Below, piece after piece: positions 20,743 through 33,200 of a stretch of 64,000 nt of DNA. The stretch is taken from contig OY811973.1 of assembly GCA_963681505.1 (NCBI GenBank), forward strand, positions 9,415,419 through 9,479,418, in the 5' to 3' direction. This stretch comes from Eunapius fragilis. Lineage: Eukaryota > Porifera > Demospongiae > Spongillida > Spongillidae. The number at the start of each line of letters is the position of its first letter. Within the stretch, counting starts at the first letter, position 1. The position numbers and the translations under genes were made by a program. The notes under the pieces were generated by a model. The model saw nothing but the letters and a program-made list of their open reading frames with translations, made no database searches and was not told the DNA's origin.

Positions 20743-23700
20743 TCAGAGCCCTGAGACCTCATCGGCACAGTGCTCCATTGATATCACAGTCATGCTTATT
20801 TGAGTCCAATCTGAAGTGTCTGGATTCTTGAAAGTACTGATTTCTGCTTTTGGTGGTTCCTCTTTGTTGGTTTTCAGCCTTCTGTACAAATGAGTACTAT
20901 GTATGGAAAATAGATGGCAATGAAGTAGTGGCAGTCATTTGCTTCACTCAGTGTAAGTGGAAATTGCATTTTGCCCTTTTTAGGTGTATAAAACGTGTGC
21001 TATGACATCACACAATGTATGCAGATGTATGCACAACTTATTTATGCCGCACATCAAATTATTATTTTACCTGATCCAGATACCTGCCCCCAAGAGAGTA
21101 GTGACCAGAGGTATATAATAAAATGGTGTCAATAATTTCACCAGGGAGGTAGGCCCCAATGTGTCTTCATTGTCAGTACAAGAGTTGGTGTCATTGACGC
21201 CTTGTGCTTGAGTGATATTTAGATATCCTGGAAGAACCTGAAGATATGCAAACTGATCGGTGTTCTTCACAAGAAGCATGATAATGACATCACCAGCCAG
21301 CACTATCTCCAACACATTAGACACTGTCTGCTTGTAAGGTTTAATGTAGCCATATATGGACAAAATGATGGCTGCTAAAAATATGAATGGATGCTGTGGG
21401 GAAAGCTGTAAAATGTGACAGAAATGGGATGCATAACTCTATGGATTACCTCATTGAAGGGAAATGCCACAATGAGGAGCACTGCAATCATCCTCCTCCC
21501 CAGATCCAGTGCTCCAAACCACTCCACCTCCTCCCTATAGTTCTCCCTCAGTGCGGGGTCAAGGTTGCAGAGATATTTGTGAACACATTTGGGCACCTAG
21601 GAGAAATTAAATATGTCCAAACCAATATCATATTGGTATAAATGTGTCTGACCATTTTCCCTCCAGCTGCTACAGGTATGGCAGCAACACATAGAATGAG
21701 GACCAGTATAGCCAAAATGGCTAGTGGTATATGCCCACCAGTGAAACACTCAAGGTTTCCATTAACATACCAGACCTGAGGATAATTATGTGAATGTACA
21801 CAGATTACGGATGGAAGGAAATCTAACGTTGGCAGTGTTTCCATCTCTTCCAGGAAGTCTGGGACAGTTGAGGATGGACATGGAGGTGTGCACTAAATGG
21901 GTATAAATAAGGACTACTATCCACCACAGGCCATGCCATGGGGCATGTGGAGCTGTCCTCCGCCTGTGGAGGTCATGAAAGAGGTAATTGCTTATTTGAG
22001 TAGCTCAGTGATTACAATTTAATCCTTTCTAAAGATGCCTATCAATCATTGTATACATAAATTATGTATGTTCATTAGGTGACTAACCTAATAGCCAGAA
22101 TGATTGGGGTGACGATGACTGCTGTGAAGAGGGGAAGGTATCTGATGAAGTAGGAGACCAGAGGACTCATGGTGGAGTAGAGACAAAAGTCATAGACAAA
22201 GTAGAAGCTGAGACCACTGGACACATAGTAGAGCTGATAGGGAATAGTATAATAGTGACCTATATTAGTGTGCAAGGTTTACATGTACACACACCATACA
22301 TAAAATAATCTATAAAACATTGTAATGCTCGGGCAGATACCTATCAGGAAAAGGGGATGCTATCATGCAGGGTTTCTAGTGCAAGGTCGGACAGAACAAG
22401 ACTTGTGCTGCACCTAGCATTATTAACTTAAGAACCTAACCTAACCATAATGTAAGCACTATGATGGAGCGTGGGGTTTCTGCACAGCCACATGCAGTAA
22501 TGGACTCATGAATGTGAAACACTTACATAGTGATGCACAATGTTGAAGGTGACTGGGAAATGCTCGGTCGTGTATGGAAAGAGCTGTGGACACAAATGAA
22601 AATTGCTATGTTGCCTTGTCTAATCATAAATGTGGGTCACACAAAGTTAATTAAATTTAATTCAGTACAATACTTAATCTGTAATTTCAGAACTTCCAAA
22701 TTTCCTACTGAAGGTATGCATAAATTGTTACTTCAATTCAAATTTAAACCTTCAACCTCAACAAGAGATCATGCATAACTATTAGAATTATGAAAATAAT
22801 GAATGATGAATGTGCCGATATTTTAAACATTTAGGCCAGTGAAAGTAGTTGTCTGGCAATGATGCTAATTTTAAACTTACTTGAAGATAGAATATACAAG
22901 GGTGAAGCCATGAAGGTACACTGATCCCAATCATGACAAGTAAGGTTATAGCAATGACATCACCAATAACTATGAGACGAAACATGAATGGAGTGGGGAG
23001 TTGCAAAGTTATGCGCCTACTTAGTACAGGAATGAGCAGTCCTGATGCATCATTGCAAGTGACACACCGATTCAGCAGTGCGCTCACCCCCAGTCCTTCA
23101 GTACAACCACCGCACAGAACCCCTGCTCAAACATGAAAACGTTTGTGCATCACTACAAGTTTAAAGCAGGGTATGTATAAAGCACAACCAACCTGTTCTC
23201 TGGCAGTCACACTGACTATTCACACTGGTACTGTCCACAGAAAACAGGCACATTGTACCCGCCGCTTGCTCAGAAATGCTGCAGTGGCAGTAACCCATGG
23301 GGCAGGGATATGCCTCCATTGTATCCCCGTACTGGTTTATGTAATTACTTGAATTAGCCCACAGACCACCGCTGTCAACCTCAAATCAAAGATGATGGGA
23401 GCATGTGATGATCATATCTACTTGTACCTTGGACAACGTACTGTAAATTGCACGGTGGTACCTGAACAGTTTCCAATGGCAGGATTGAGTAGATTACACT
23501 GGCAACGTCCGTACCCCGAGCTCTGTGGAGACAGCACAAATCCAAAGGGACATGGTTGCTGGGATATTCGAAATGTGCTTTGGTATTGTGTCTACAGGTG
23601 TGGGAGCCATGTGAAAGACTGTGCAGATCTGGGTTTTACTTTTACATATGTCTGAATCGTTGTTATTTGGATATCGCGCTCGTCTGAGGTTTTATACATA

Positions 23701-26700
23701 GCCTGAAATTCGGTCTCAAAGGCTTGCTCAGATAGGTCACTGTATAGAACAAGACTCCTTTGAAATATGTAGGTATTATTAGGGGTGCCCCTAGCCTATA
23801 TGGAAGAACAGAAAGATATGATGTCATTGTTGAGGTCTGAATCAAACATACTTGAGCATCTGATAGGCGAAGCACAGCAGACACTGGGTTGCCAAGCTCA
23901 CCAACAACTGAGACGTATATCTTCACCTTTCCCCCAGCATATGTATCGACTCTAAGCTGGACAATAAATGATAATTCCATTTTTCAAAGTGAGAAATTAT
24001 TTACATGACTTACTGATTTGTTTTGAACATGCATAGAGGCAGGGGGTGTTTGAACATTCCACTGTGGATTGTATACATCTCCTTTGTGATCAAAATTTAT
24101 ATTTCCCCTTTATTATTGGACAATTTTAATATAACGGATGATTCAATTCACATGATGGTACTGCAATACCCACCGATATTCTGCAAAGTTCAATCCAAAT
24201 ATTTGAGCAGTGTCATCATAGCCACTAGATGAAGAACATGATCCAACATTGCTCATGTACACCGAAGAACCAACAGAGGCTTTATTGTTATGGAATAAGA
24301 ATGAAACCTATGGATGAGGAAGTGTTGGGAACCATGGTGGAGCATAATAGAAGGCATACGTTACGTGATGACCAGGTGGAGGGGTGGGCCTCAGTATGCC
24401 GAACAAAGCACAGGCTGTTGTTGGCTGTGTGCTGTAATGCACTGGGCACATGTCCATCAGTAACAATGGATGCTCCAAAGCTTAAGTAGAATGGATATTG
24501 GCGCATATGTGGATTGACGCATACATGTATTGCCAGACTTATTTGATTGGTGCTTACCTTCCACTGTTCCCTTCAAATACTACTTGAACATTGTCACTTA
24601 GGATAACTTGACCAAGAGATGACAGGTATAGAGCTCCACCCACTTGACCTATATTACTGTTATTGATAAATTGCAGGGATCCACCCAAAGCAATTCTCAT
24701 TTTTGAACCTGCTACCTGTTGAGCAATAGTTTATTTTGACACATGTACATGCATGTATCAAAATGCGGGTCAACTAACTGAAATTGATGACCCAATATTT
24801 TCTGAGAAAACATTTGCTCCAAAAAAATTGACAGCGAAGTAAGCTATACCAAGGACTCCACCCACACTGTTCCCTATTCTGTTGCCACTGAAAACGCTGT
24901 GCAGAAAAATACAGAAGAAATGTGTGGAAGAAATATATGTGCCTCTTATTGCTAGTTGAGTAGGTAATGAATATTTGCACACCTACCAGTCTTGTATGTC
25001 CAAAGGTTTTATGTTCTCTCTGTCACCCAAAACAATTACTGATGATGTTGCAAGGGCTCCTCCAAACAGTATTGCTTCATTATTTTGAAATGTGCAGTTC
25101 CTGAAGTATGCATAATTTCCTATTTCTCCGTTTCGTGACGGAGTACCTGAAATATGTACAGTCATTCGATTTTGCCGATGCAAATAAAACAGTAACAATA
25201 ATGGACTTAACAAAACAGTAACAATAATGGACTTAATAAAACAGTAACAATAATGGACTTAATAAAACAGTAACAATAATGGACTTAATAAAACAGTAAC
25301 AATAATGGACTTAATAAAACAGTAACAATAATGGACTTAATAAAACAGTAACAATAATGGACTTACCTGTAACACTGAAATATATAGCACCCCCAATGGA
25401 GCCTGTGTTCTTGGTAAACTCAGAATTATAAATCAGGATGGTATGGAGCCGTGTCAGTGCTCCAATATCACGGAATCCTAAATGGAGAGCACCAGAACCA
25501 CCACCGGCTCTGTTCTGAATAAAAACTGTTCTGTTCACCACAAATGTGTTGTTGGATGGTCCATCTGGAAACAGATAGAGCCCACCTCCAAATGAAGTGG
25601 CACTGTTGTCAACAAAGATGCAGTCTTCCACAGAAACACTGGCCGGGTCAGTCGTATTCACTAGGATTACCGCTCCACCTCCCCGGCCCGTGAAAATTAG
25701 TCTTTGTAGAGCATTTGATGACGTCTGAACCAGATTTGACCCCACAATAGCACTGTTGCTAATAAATCTGCAGTTGGATAGTTGTACCTGAGGAGTGAAC
25801 CCAAGGGAGTGGCTGAGGCTCAGCCCTATGGAGAGGCCACCCGAGTGACCTCTGTATGGCTGCTGCTTGATGACAGAGGCAGGACCATTGTGTTGAAATA
25901 AGCAGTTTGTGATGGTCGGGTAGCCACAGTTATAGATGTCCACTGCTCCTTCGGTGAAGTAGCTGTGTAATGAATTAGAATTAAATTCCTCGTGCTGAAC
26001 ATATGTGTGAGGGTTATTAAGACACAACATGCCATCTGCGCATTCCTATGAGATGAAACTGAGACTGCAGATGGTGTGAGCAGGTAGTCAGTGTTGGTCT
26101 TCCATGCATTGACAATGCTGGAATTTATTAAGCATAGCAATTGTGCGGTTATGTACAGTACTTTTTTCTGAACACAAAGATCTAAACATGATGAATAGCA
26201 GTATTGGTGGTTGCCTCCTGATGAATACTAGCAATGTCTTTCTGTATAATATAGCGAATGAGTTCTGTAAATGTACTCTCTGCATGAGAAGTAATTGCAT
26301 GTGCAGCTAAGCCAAAGGCATATTTTTGGTTGTGTACTTATATGTTTTGCAGTGCAAAACAAGCCTGAAACAACACTATTAAGTAATTGTGTACTTGGAC
26401 TATTTATCAACATCAACCACAAGCCTGAAACAACACTATTAAGTAATTGTGTACTTAGACTAATTATCAACATCAACCACAAGCCTGAAACAACACTATT
26501 ACCGTAAAGTACCACGAATAAGCTCCCCCCCCTCCGCCCCCACCGAAAAAAATTGTCTCGCGTTTAAACGAGCGTATCTTCGTAATCATGAACGCAGCTG
26601 CGTGCCGTTCTTTAAAATCCTGTTGGAGTACCATTCCTTTCCTGAAATGTGGAAACAGGTACGCGGAAGCGTTAACCATTACGAAGATACGCTCGTTTAA

Positions 26701-27776
26701 ACACGAGCCATTTTTTTTCGGTGGGGGCGGAGGGGGGGGGGGGGAGCTTATTCGTGGTACTTTACGGTAAGTAATTGTGTACTTAGACTATTTATCAACA
26801 TCAACCACAAGCCTGAAACAACACTATTAAGTAATTGTGTACTTAGACTATTTATCAACATTGTGCTGTGGTTTGCTTAGACATAACGTTTCTAAATCAT
26901 GGCTGCGCAGAAGTAAAAATAGAAGCATGCACGTCATTATTTAGCCAACATTATATGGTATTATTTCTATCACGATCAATTAATCAAAAGTTCCTTTCAT
27001 GCCAAAAATCACCCGGGCTAATACTTATTACAATGCTGGCGGATCCACATTCATAGCCATGCATGGCTGTAGATGTATAAGGATCTTTAATCACATTCAT
27101 AAACGTATGGCCTTACATGTATTTAACTGCTGGTGGATGTAAGGGGTGTGTTAACTACAGCCCTGCTGCATACACACTACACCTCGCAATGGAATGGTAT
27201 GCTCTCTATAACCAAACCAGAGATAATATTATCTCTGACCAAACACAATGCACCGAAGTGTTACTCATGGCCATGGTGTGTACACATATGACCGCGTGTA
27301 GTGAACACCCATGAAGACAAGCGCAGTTACCTGAATGAGCAGTTGTTGATCAGTACTTCGGTCACGTTTTCGAAGCCGATGATTCCAGAGCTGTTGACGA
27401 AGTCTATGTTATCCAAAGCGGCAAAGTCGGTATTTCCGAACTGCATCACGTACAGGGGTCGGTCTGTTCTGTACGCAGTCACATAAAAACTAATGACCAC
27501 GCCATTCCCAATACCCCGCAAGACCACGTCTTGGGATAGGTTTAGCGTTCGAGAAATAACGTAGCTTCCGGGAGATATGTTGACCTGGACGCAAGCATCG
27601 GACGGCTGAGCAAGGCTGATGTTGATCAGCACGTCCTGCAGGTTTCCCTGTGCTGCGATCTGTGTGCAGTTGAAGCTTTTGATGCGCTGATCAACATCCG
27701 GAAAGCAGCCTCCGGCGACTAAACGCCAAAAGAATAGTGCTCCTACGTAAACGACACGGACTCTAGCAACGTCCAT
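20743..27776 (-). CDS. Gene A: secreted beta-helix / Cys-rich / multi-span membrane protein
   Basis: Twenty-one exons on the minus strand join with consistent phase into 1,225 residues: 27776-27331, 25962-25367, 25146-24987, 24887-24779, 24715-24558, 24480-24360, 24307-24174, 24107-24014, 23956-23852, 23795-23646, 23591-23428, 23371-23193, 23122-23021, 22969-22881, 22583-22527, 22233-22088, 21963-21828, 21775-21653, 21596-21450, 21393-21071, 20881-20743. Order: signal peptide; NCTQIAAQGNLQDVL domain; Pmp-like beta-helix with FxxN and GGA(I/L) turns (FVDNSATSFGGGLY, FTKNTGSIGGAIY); mid region; Cys-rich block (GVLCGGC, NRCVTC); eight or nine membrane spans with KPYKQTVSNVLEI; acidic cytoplasmic tail. 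The exon 18 donor (GTCAGA) is weak but keeps phase. Pmp-like repeats mediate adhesion in bacteria; a surface receptor or channel role here is inference. Confidence 0.85.
25190..25366. repeat. 26-bp tandem repeat overlapping a splice donor
   Basis: Seven units of CAGTAACAATAATGGACTTA plus ATAAAA lie in intron 2 of gene A. The copy nearest the exon differs at its end (ACTTACCTG), which on the coding strand is the real donor CAG/GTAAGTCC. The other copies read TTAAGTCC there, without a GT. Confidence 0.9.
26361..26867. repeat. 60-bp tandem repeat in intron 1 of gene A, split by a MITE
   Basis: The unit starts AAGCCTGAAACAACACTATT. Units begin at 26,361, 26,421 and 26,481; the third is interrupted after ACACTATTA. 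The rest of it (TAAGTAATTGTG) resumes at 26,768, followed by about one more unit. Confidence 0.9.
26502..26767. mobile_element. 266-bp mariner-like MITE with TA target duplication
   Basis: The ends are CCGTAAAGTACCACGAATAA and its exact reverse complement. They are followed inward by complementary C-rich/G-rich tracts and by GTTTAAACGAGCGTATCTTC with its reverse complement. Neighbouring units of the 60-bp repeat give the empty site ACACTAT-TA-AGTAATTG, so the TA was duplicated. TA duplication and non-coding hairpin structure fit a Tc1/mariner-type MITE. Confidence 0.9.
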
Positions 27777-28544
27777 AGTGACGATATATACGGGTCGTTC
27801 CCAGACCAGAATCTGCTACGTTAATAATCGGAAGTTTCGCTAGAAAGGATTTGACCCCGACTATGAATTCCATTAAAACACACGACCCGTCTCTAACAAG
27901 ATTCCAGACGATCGGATTGTTAATCTTTTATAGCAATCGAACTAGAAGTCAAAAATGAGCAGTTTCGTCTTTGTTTTATGTCACAGAACCGCACGGTTGT
28001 AGAGAACAAAAGTGTACTGCCTGTCATCGTACTAGTACCCAGTCCCGGAACATGGTCTACTCCTTATTCTTCTTCTTCTTGGCAACGCATGACTCGGGAT
28101 AGGAACACTTTTAAACAATGAAAATTTCACCAATAGCTTCAGAATAGGCTGGAAGAGCCGCTTTCATATAAAATACCCGATATTATACTTTGGTAAACAA
28201 TCGACTATACGGTATATGTTAGACGCATAATTAGATAACATTTCATTAAAAAGTAAAAAAGGCGGCGTCAAGGAGACCCAAGAAGAAAGTTAAACGGTCC
28301 GCTAAAAGGCAACGTTATTGGTACAGTCCTGAATCTGCTCGCTTAGCGAAACGGGAAGGCTAACCGTATATCCTGCAAAACCAAACGAGGCCATCGAAAG
28401 AGTAAACCGATAAAGTTATACAAAGGTATGTAAATGTAGCTACCTACTTTTACTAAGCTTGGTTTATAATATGACATTGGTGGCTGAACATTACGGATCA
28501 GTGTGCACGAACAAAGAAAAAATGAATGAAACACGTAAATAAAA
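27777..28544. other. Intergenic, 5' flank of gene A
   Basis: No gene identified. Open frames here show no similarity I recognise. No convincing TATA or initiator could be assigned. Confidence 0.4.
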
Positions 28545-28800
28545 AACCTCTATGAGAAAGTTGGTGGGATATAGGATTTGAAGGCAATGGTGGTGTAAAA
28601 AGCAAGGAAACAAGGGTCTGTAATAGTAAGGGAAAATGTCATAGTCCTATATTTAGCACACGGACATAGCATATGCTACAAACGGGCTAAATATAGGACT
28701 ATGACATTTTCTCTTACTATTACAGACCCTTGTTTCCTTGCTTTTTACACTACCATTGCCTTCAAATCTTATATCCCACCAACTTTCTCATAGAGAAGTT
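28545..28800. mobile_element. 256-bp hairpin MITE
   Basis: Arms of about 113 bp (28,545-28,657 and 28,686-28,800) are almost perfect reverse complements around a loop of about 28 bp. The outer ends read AACCTCTATGAGAAAGTTGG and its complement. It has no coding capacity, and the high arm identity suggests a young insertion. Confidence 0.85.
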
Positions 28801-30282
28801 TTTTTTTTGACTTGTTAAATATGTAGACCCCACTCAAGTTCTCGATATAAATAGTACCACCATGCATATCTTTAATTTCACAATATGCGACATGAATCTT
28901 AATACACTACTGATTGCATATGTTTATGCCCGCATCTATGTCAGTCCCAATGCAGACAAACGACAAACACAGGCCAAGTAATTACTCAACCGTGAAATGC
29001 AAACTTACATCAAACCCATGTCAACGGTAAGGAATTAAAATGGTCTCCTGGATTTAATGACACATCTATACAAAGCGGCTTTTCTGAAGAAGAATTTTAA
29101 AGATGTAACTTGAATTCTTCATTCCTGATGGTTGAGCATCAGTTGTAAGTGCTCCATGTCACACCAATGTAGGAAATGGATGGCTGCATGCACGGAATGA
29201 ACTTTCCTCACATTCCTTGCATGAAACCATTTGTGCGCAGCTTGAAACTTAATAGCTACACACTGCATGCATGCAGCACTCAACTATGCACTACACTCTG
29301 AAAAACGCTACACACTACAACAAAGTTTGTGGCCTTGTCATGTTAAAAAAATGTGTGATTTGTATACACTTGTATAGCTGAAATAAAATATATAAAGGAA
29401 CAAGATCTGAAGGTCAGAGAACCTTACAGGCCTTCTACTCCATAACTCCATTTGTCGATAAAGCAAGAGGGACACAAACAGGTTCAAAGCATTCTGAACA
29501 TTTTTCTCATGTTATTTGTACACCACACTGGCATCCCCTCCTACATCAGATATAATTGGTAGGGAGAAGTCATTGGCTGTGGCCATTAACCCCCCCCCCC
29601 CCCCCCCCCCCACCACCACCCATGTAGTTACCATGATGTCGGCTGGATGTGTGTTCTGATTTCATCAGTACTGCCCTAACTGCTAACAATGTTAAGGGAG
29701 ACAGGTTGTGAGAAACAGGATGACATACACTATTTTGGCATATATCGTCTTTTCCGGGCACAAAAACACATGATGTGGGCTAAATATCCAACATGAAAAG
29801 AGGAGTTGTTCCAAACCACCATTAATATATGTAACTCCCTATAGCTGACAGTGACAGTAACCATATATTGCATAAGGGGGAGAGAATGCATATGTCTTGC
29901 CTGTGAGCACATGAAAAGGAATCAAACAGATTGTTGAGAGCGTATACGTAAGTAGATTATGGAAATCGCTTCAGAGGGCATCACTCAGAGATTGTCCAAC
30001 TCGATTGCTGACGTGAGCTGTAATGTTGTCTCATGGCGCACAATCAGGCTTGCAATGGGAGGCAACATGAGCAGCAGAAGAGTAGTGGGATAGCAAAGTT
30101 TTGACCTCTTACTGGGGGTTTGTGGTGCTTGGAATGAGCACTCCATAAACACTGAGCTTATGATTCTACGTAACCAATAATTTGAAAATGTAATTATGAC
30201 CCCTGTAATTATCAGATCTGAAGCAATGGCTTCATGGTGAAAAATAGTGCAAATGGGACACACAACGAGATGCATCATAACT
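28801..30282. other. Intergenic, 3' flank of gene B
   Basis: No gene seen. A run of about 20 C followed by CACCACCACC lies near 29,588-29,620. The part next to 30,282 is presumably 3' untranslated sequence of gene B. Confidence 0.4.
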
Positions 30283-33200
30283 TTACAGATTGTTGGGATA
30301 AACATAAGGTGTAATGAAGACATCACCAGATTGGCTGTCTTGGGGCAGTGCATATCTGAACGTATTCAGTTCAATGTGACTAGTGTCGGGGACATCGTCA
30401 GGATCATCTGCTGCTTCATAGTATTCCAGCAGATTGAAGATTATTCCCTTTCCTTTGGAAGGTTTATGAAGTTTTTTGTGCTTCACGATCAAACGCCTGA
30501 ATGTGAGAGAAATACAATACTTTGCTGTGTCGAATAATATCCGAGAGTCCAACAGCATGCGACCTACCGTAGTTTATTAACTGCCCACATAACTCCTCCT
30601 AATAATAGAATGAGCACTGGCAAATAGTACAGTGCAATGAACAATTTCACCAGTGGAGACAATCCTTCGATGTTGTCATTGTCAGTACACGTCAAGGTAT
30701 TGTTTGCACTTTCTTGGTTGGGAATGACTCCAAGCGTGTCTCGTATCTGGTTGGTGTTCTTCATGAGGAGTAAAATAAGAACGTCTGCTGCAATGGCAAT
30801 CTCCAGAACATTTGAAAGGATGAACTTGTACGGTTGCACATAACCATAAAAGGTTATAATGATGATGATAAGAAATATCGAAGAATACTGACATGAAGGG
30901 AAAGGGGAATAGAAAGTAGACTCATGAGTACAGCATTGCCATCTCAGACACAATGTGTCATTATGTGGCTCACACGTTCAAACTAACCTCATTTCCTGGC
31001 AGAGCCACTATGAAGAGGATGGTGATCAAACGTCTGAACAGCTCCACACAGCCAAACCACTTTACGTCTTCTTTATATCCAGCGGCCAGTGCGGGAATGA
31101 GGCAGCGAACACTGTTGAGTGTCCACCTTGGAAGTACCTAGAGTATAACACACTTGCATGAACATATATTTGCAGTCAGTATCATGGGACTTACAAGCAT
31201 GTTATAATAAGTATCAAATCACCCATAAGCATCTATAGCCAAATAGTTTTGAACTGGATTTGCTGTGGTAATTATTTGTAACATATGGCTTACAAACCAC
31301 GTATGTTGAATTGCTGATGTCAAACTGTGCTTTTATAAGCAATGTTACATGTATTTTGATTTTCTAATTTTCAGATTTCATAGTAAACTAAAACACAGTA
31401 AACCACATGCCTGTGACCTTTGCATGCATTCACTAACATTGCTTTTTCTTGCGACCAGCCACATCAAAGGAATGCAGGCAATGCACAGAATGAGAACCAG
31501 GATTGCTAGGAGGGCTAGTGGTATATGCCAGCCTGTGAAACACTCAATGTTACCATTGATGTACCAGACCTGTGTGGATTATTTGGTGAAGTTAAAAAAT
31601 TGCAGAGGGAACTGTGGGAGTAACTCACATTGGCGGAGTTTCCATCTCTTCCAGGAAGTCTGGGACAGTTGAGGATGGACATGGAGGTGTGCACTAAATG
31701 GGTATACATGAGGACCACTATCCACCAGAGGCCATGCCACTTTTTGTGAGGTGACCACCAATTCCTGTAAATAATTCAAGTTAACCTGTATTCTTTTTAA
31801 AAAGATTATATACTAACATTATGGCCAATGTGATAGGGCAGACGATGACTGCTGTGAAGAGAGGAAGGTATCTGATGAAGTAGGAGACCAGAGGACTCAT
31901 GGTGGAGTAGAGACAAAAGTCATAGACAAAGTAGAAGCTGAGACCACTGGACACATAGTAGAGCTGGAGAAAAGGTGCGTTATAATTGCATTTGATGTAA
32001 GATCTCGAACACTTACATAAGGTCGTATTGCTTCAAATGTGACAGGATAGTGCTCGGTAACAAATGGAAGTAGCTACAAAAGGATGAAGCATTCCAAGTA
32101 AGGTGGATATGCCCTTACATTGGTTACTGGTCAATTATAGCTCCTACCTGAATGTAGAATGAGCATGGAAGTAGCCAACTTGGAAAATTTATTGACAGTA
32201 GCATCAAGCCAAGGAATACTAGCACAACTGAAACAACTTTGGAAGCAATGAATGAAATAAAAATAAAACTTGAGTGACTGTCGTCATGGCAGTAAAAGGC
32301 TTACCAAGGAGGGCTATAAGCACCCCAGAACCATCACTGCAGGTGACACATCTATTGAGCAGGGCACTCACACCATAACCTTGGTCACAATCCCCACAAA
32401 GAACACCTATTTAAAAAAAGATTACAATGAAGCATAAAAGAGTACTTCAGAAACTATATACCTGATCTCAGGCAGCTGCACTGCTCTCTGGATGTCTCAA
32501 AATCAGAGGAAAACTCACAGGAGCCAGAATTCACTGTACAGCGACAATACCCAGCAGGGCAAATGTATGCTTGAATTGTGCCTCCATCAGAATTGATACT
32601 GCTGCTTGTGGATGCCCAGTATCCATTCTAGAATAAATTGAAACATTACTATGTCCAATTGGGATGATGTAATGACAGTGCCAGTGCCTTGAAGGCTATT
32701 GCTATTGCCATTCAGAAGTAACTAACCTGTAATATTATTTTGGAGCCCCTGCAGTCTGTGACGAATGGATCTCTGATGTTGCACTGGCATGTGTAGAATG
32801 ATGTAGCTAGCTTCATCAGCACAGTCCCAGGTGGGCAGGGTAAAATAGATATTTTGAACATTGATGAATATTGGAACTAAAAGAAAAAAAAATCTTTGGT
32901 TGACCATTGTACTCTAGTTACACTCACAGTAGTAAAAAGTGTCACAACTTCAAAATCTTCCTCCAATAATGTATCATTTATTGTAGTGAATGAGGTTTGA
33001 AACGCAACTGAAGATAAATCATGGATTACTGTTGCAGACTGGGAAAATCTCACAGATGAATTTCCCTAGGGGAATGGGTATCAGATAGGATTGTATGGAA
33101 CACTGTAAAAAAACTCTATATTATGTTCATTACTTGTCTGGAATCAACAATTTCGACCACTGATACTGTTGGAAAATTGAATTCATCATTAGCAGCCACT

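Noticed and set aside
28545-28800. Structural non-coding RNA gene
   Set aside because: A simple long hairpin with near-identical arms is better explained as a MITE. No promoter or conserved loop was seen.
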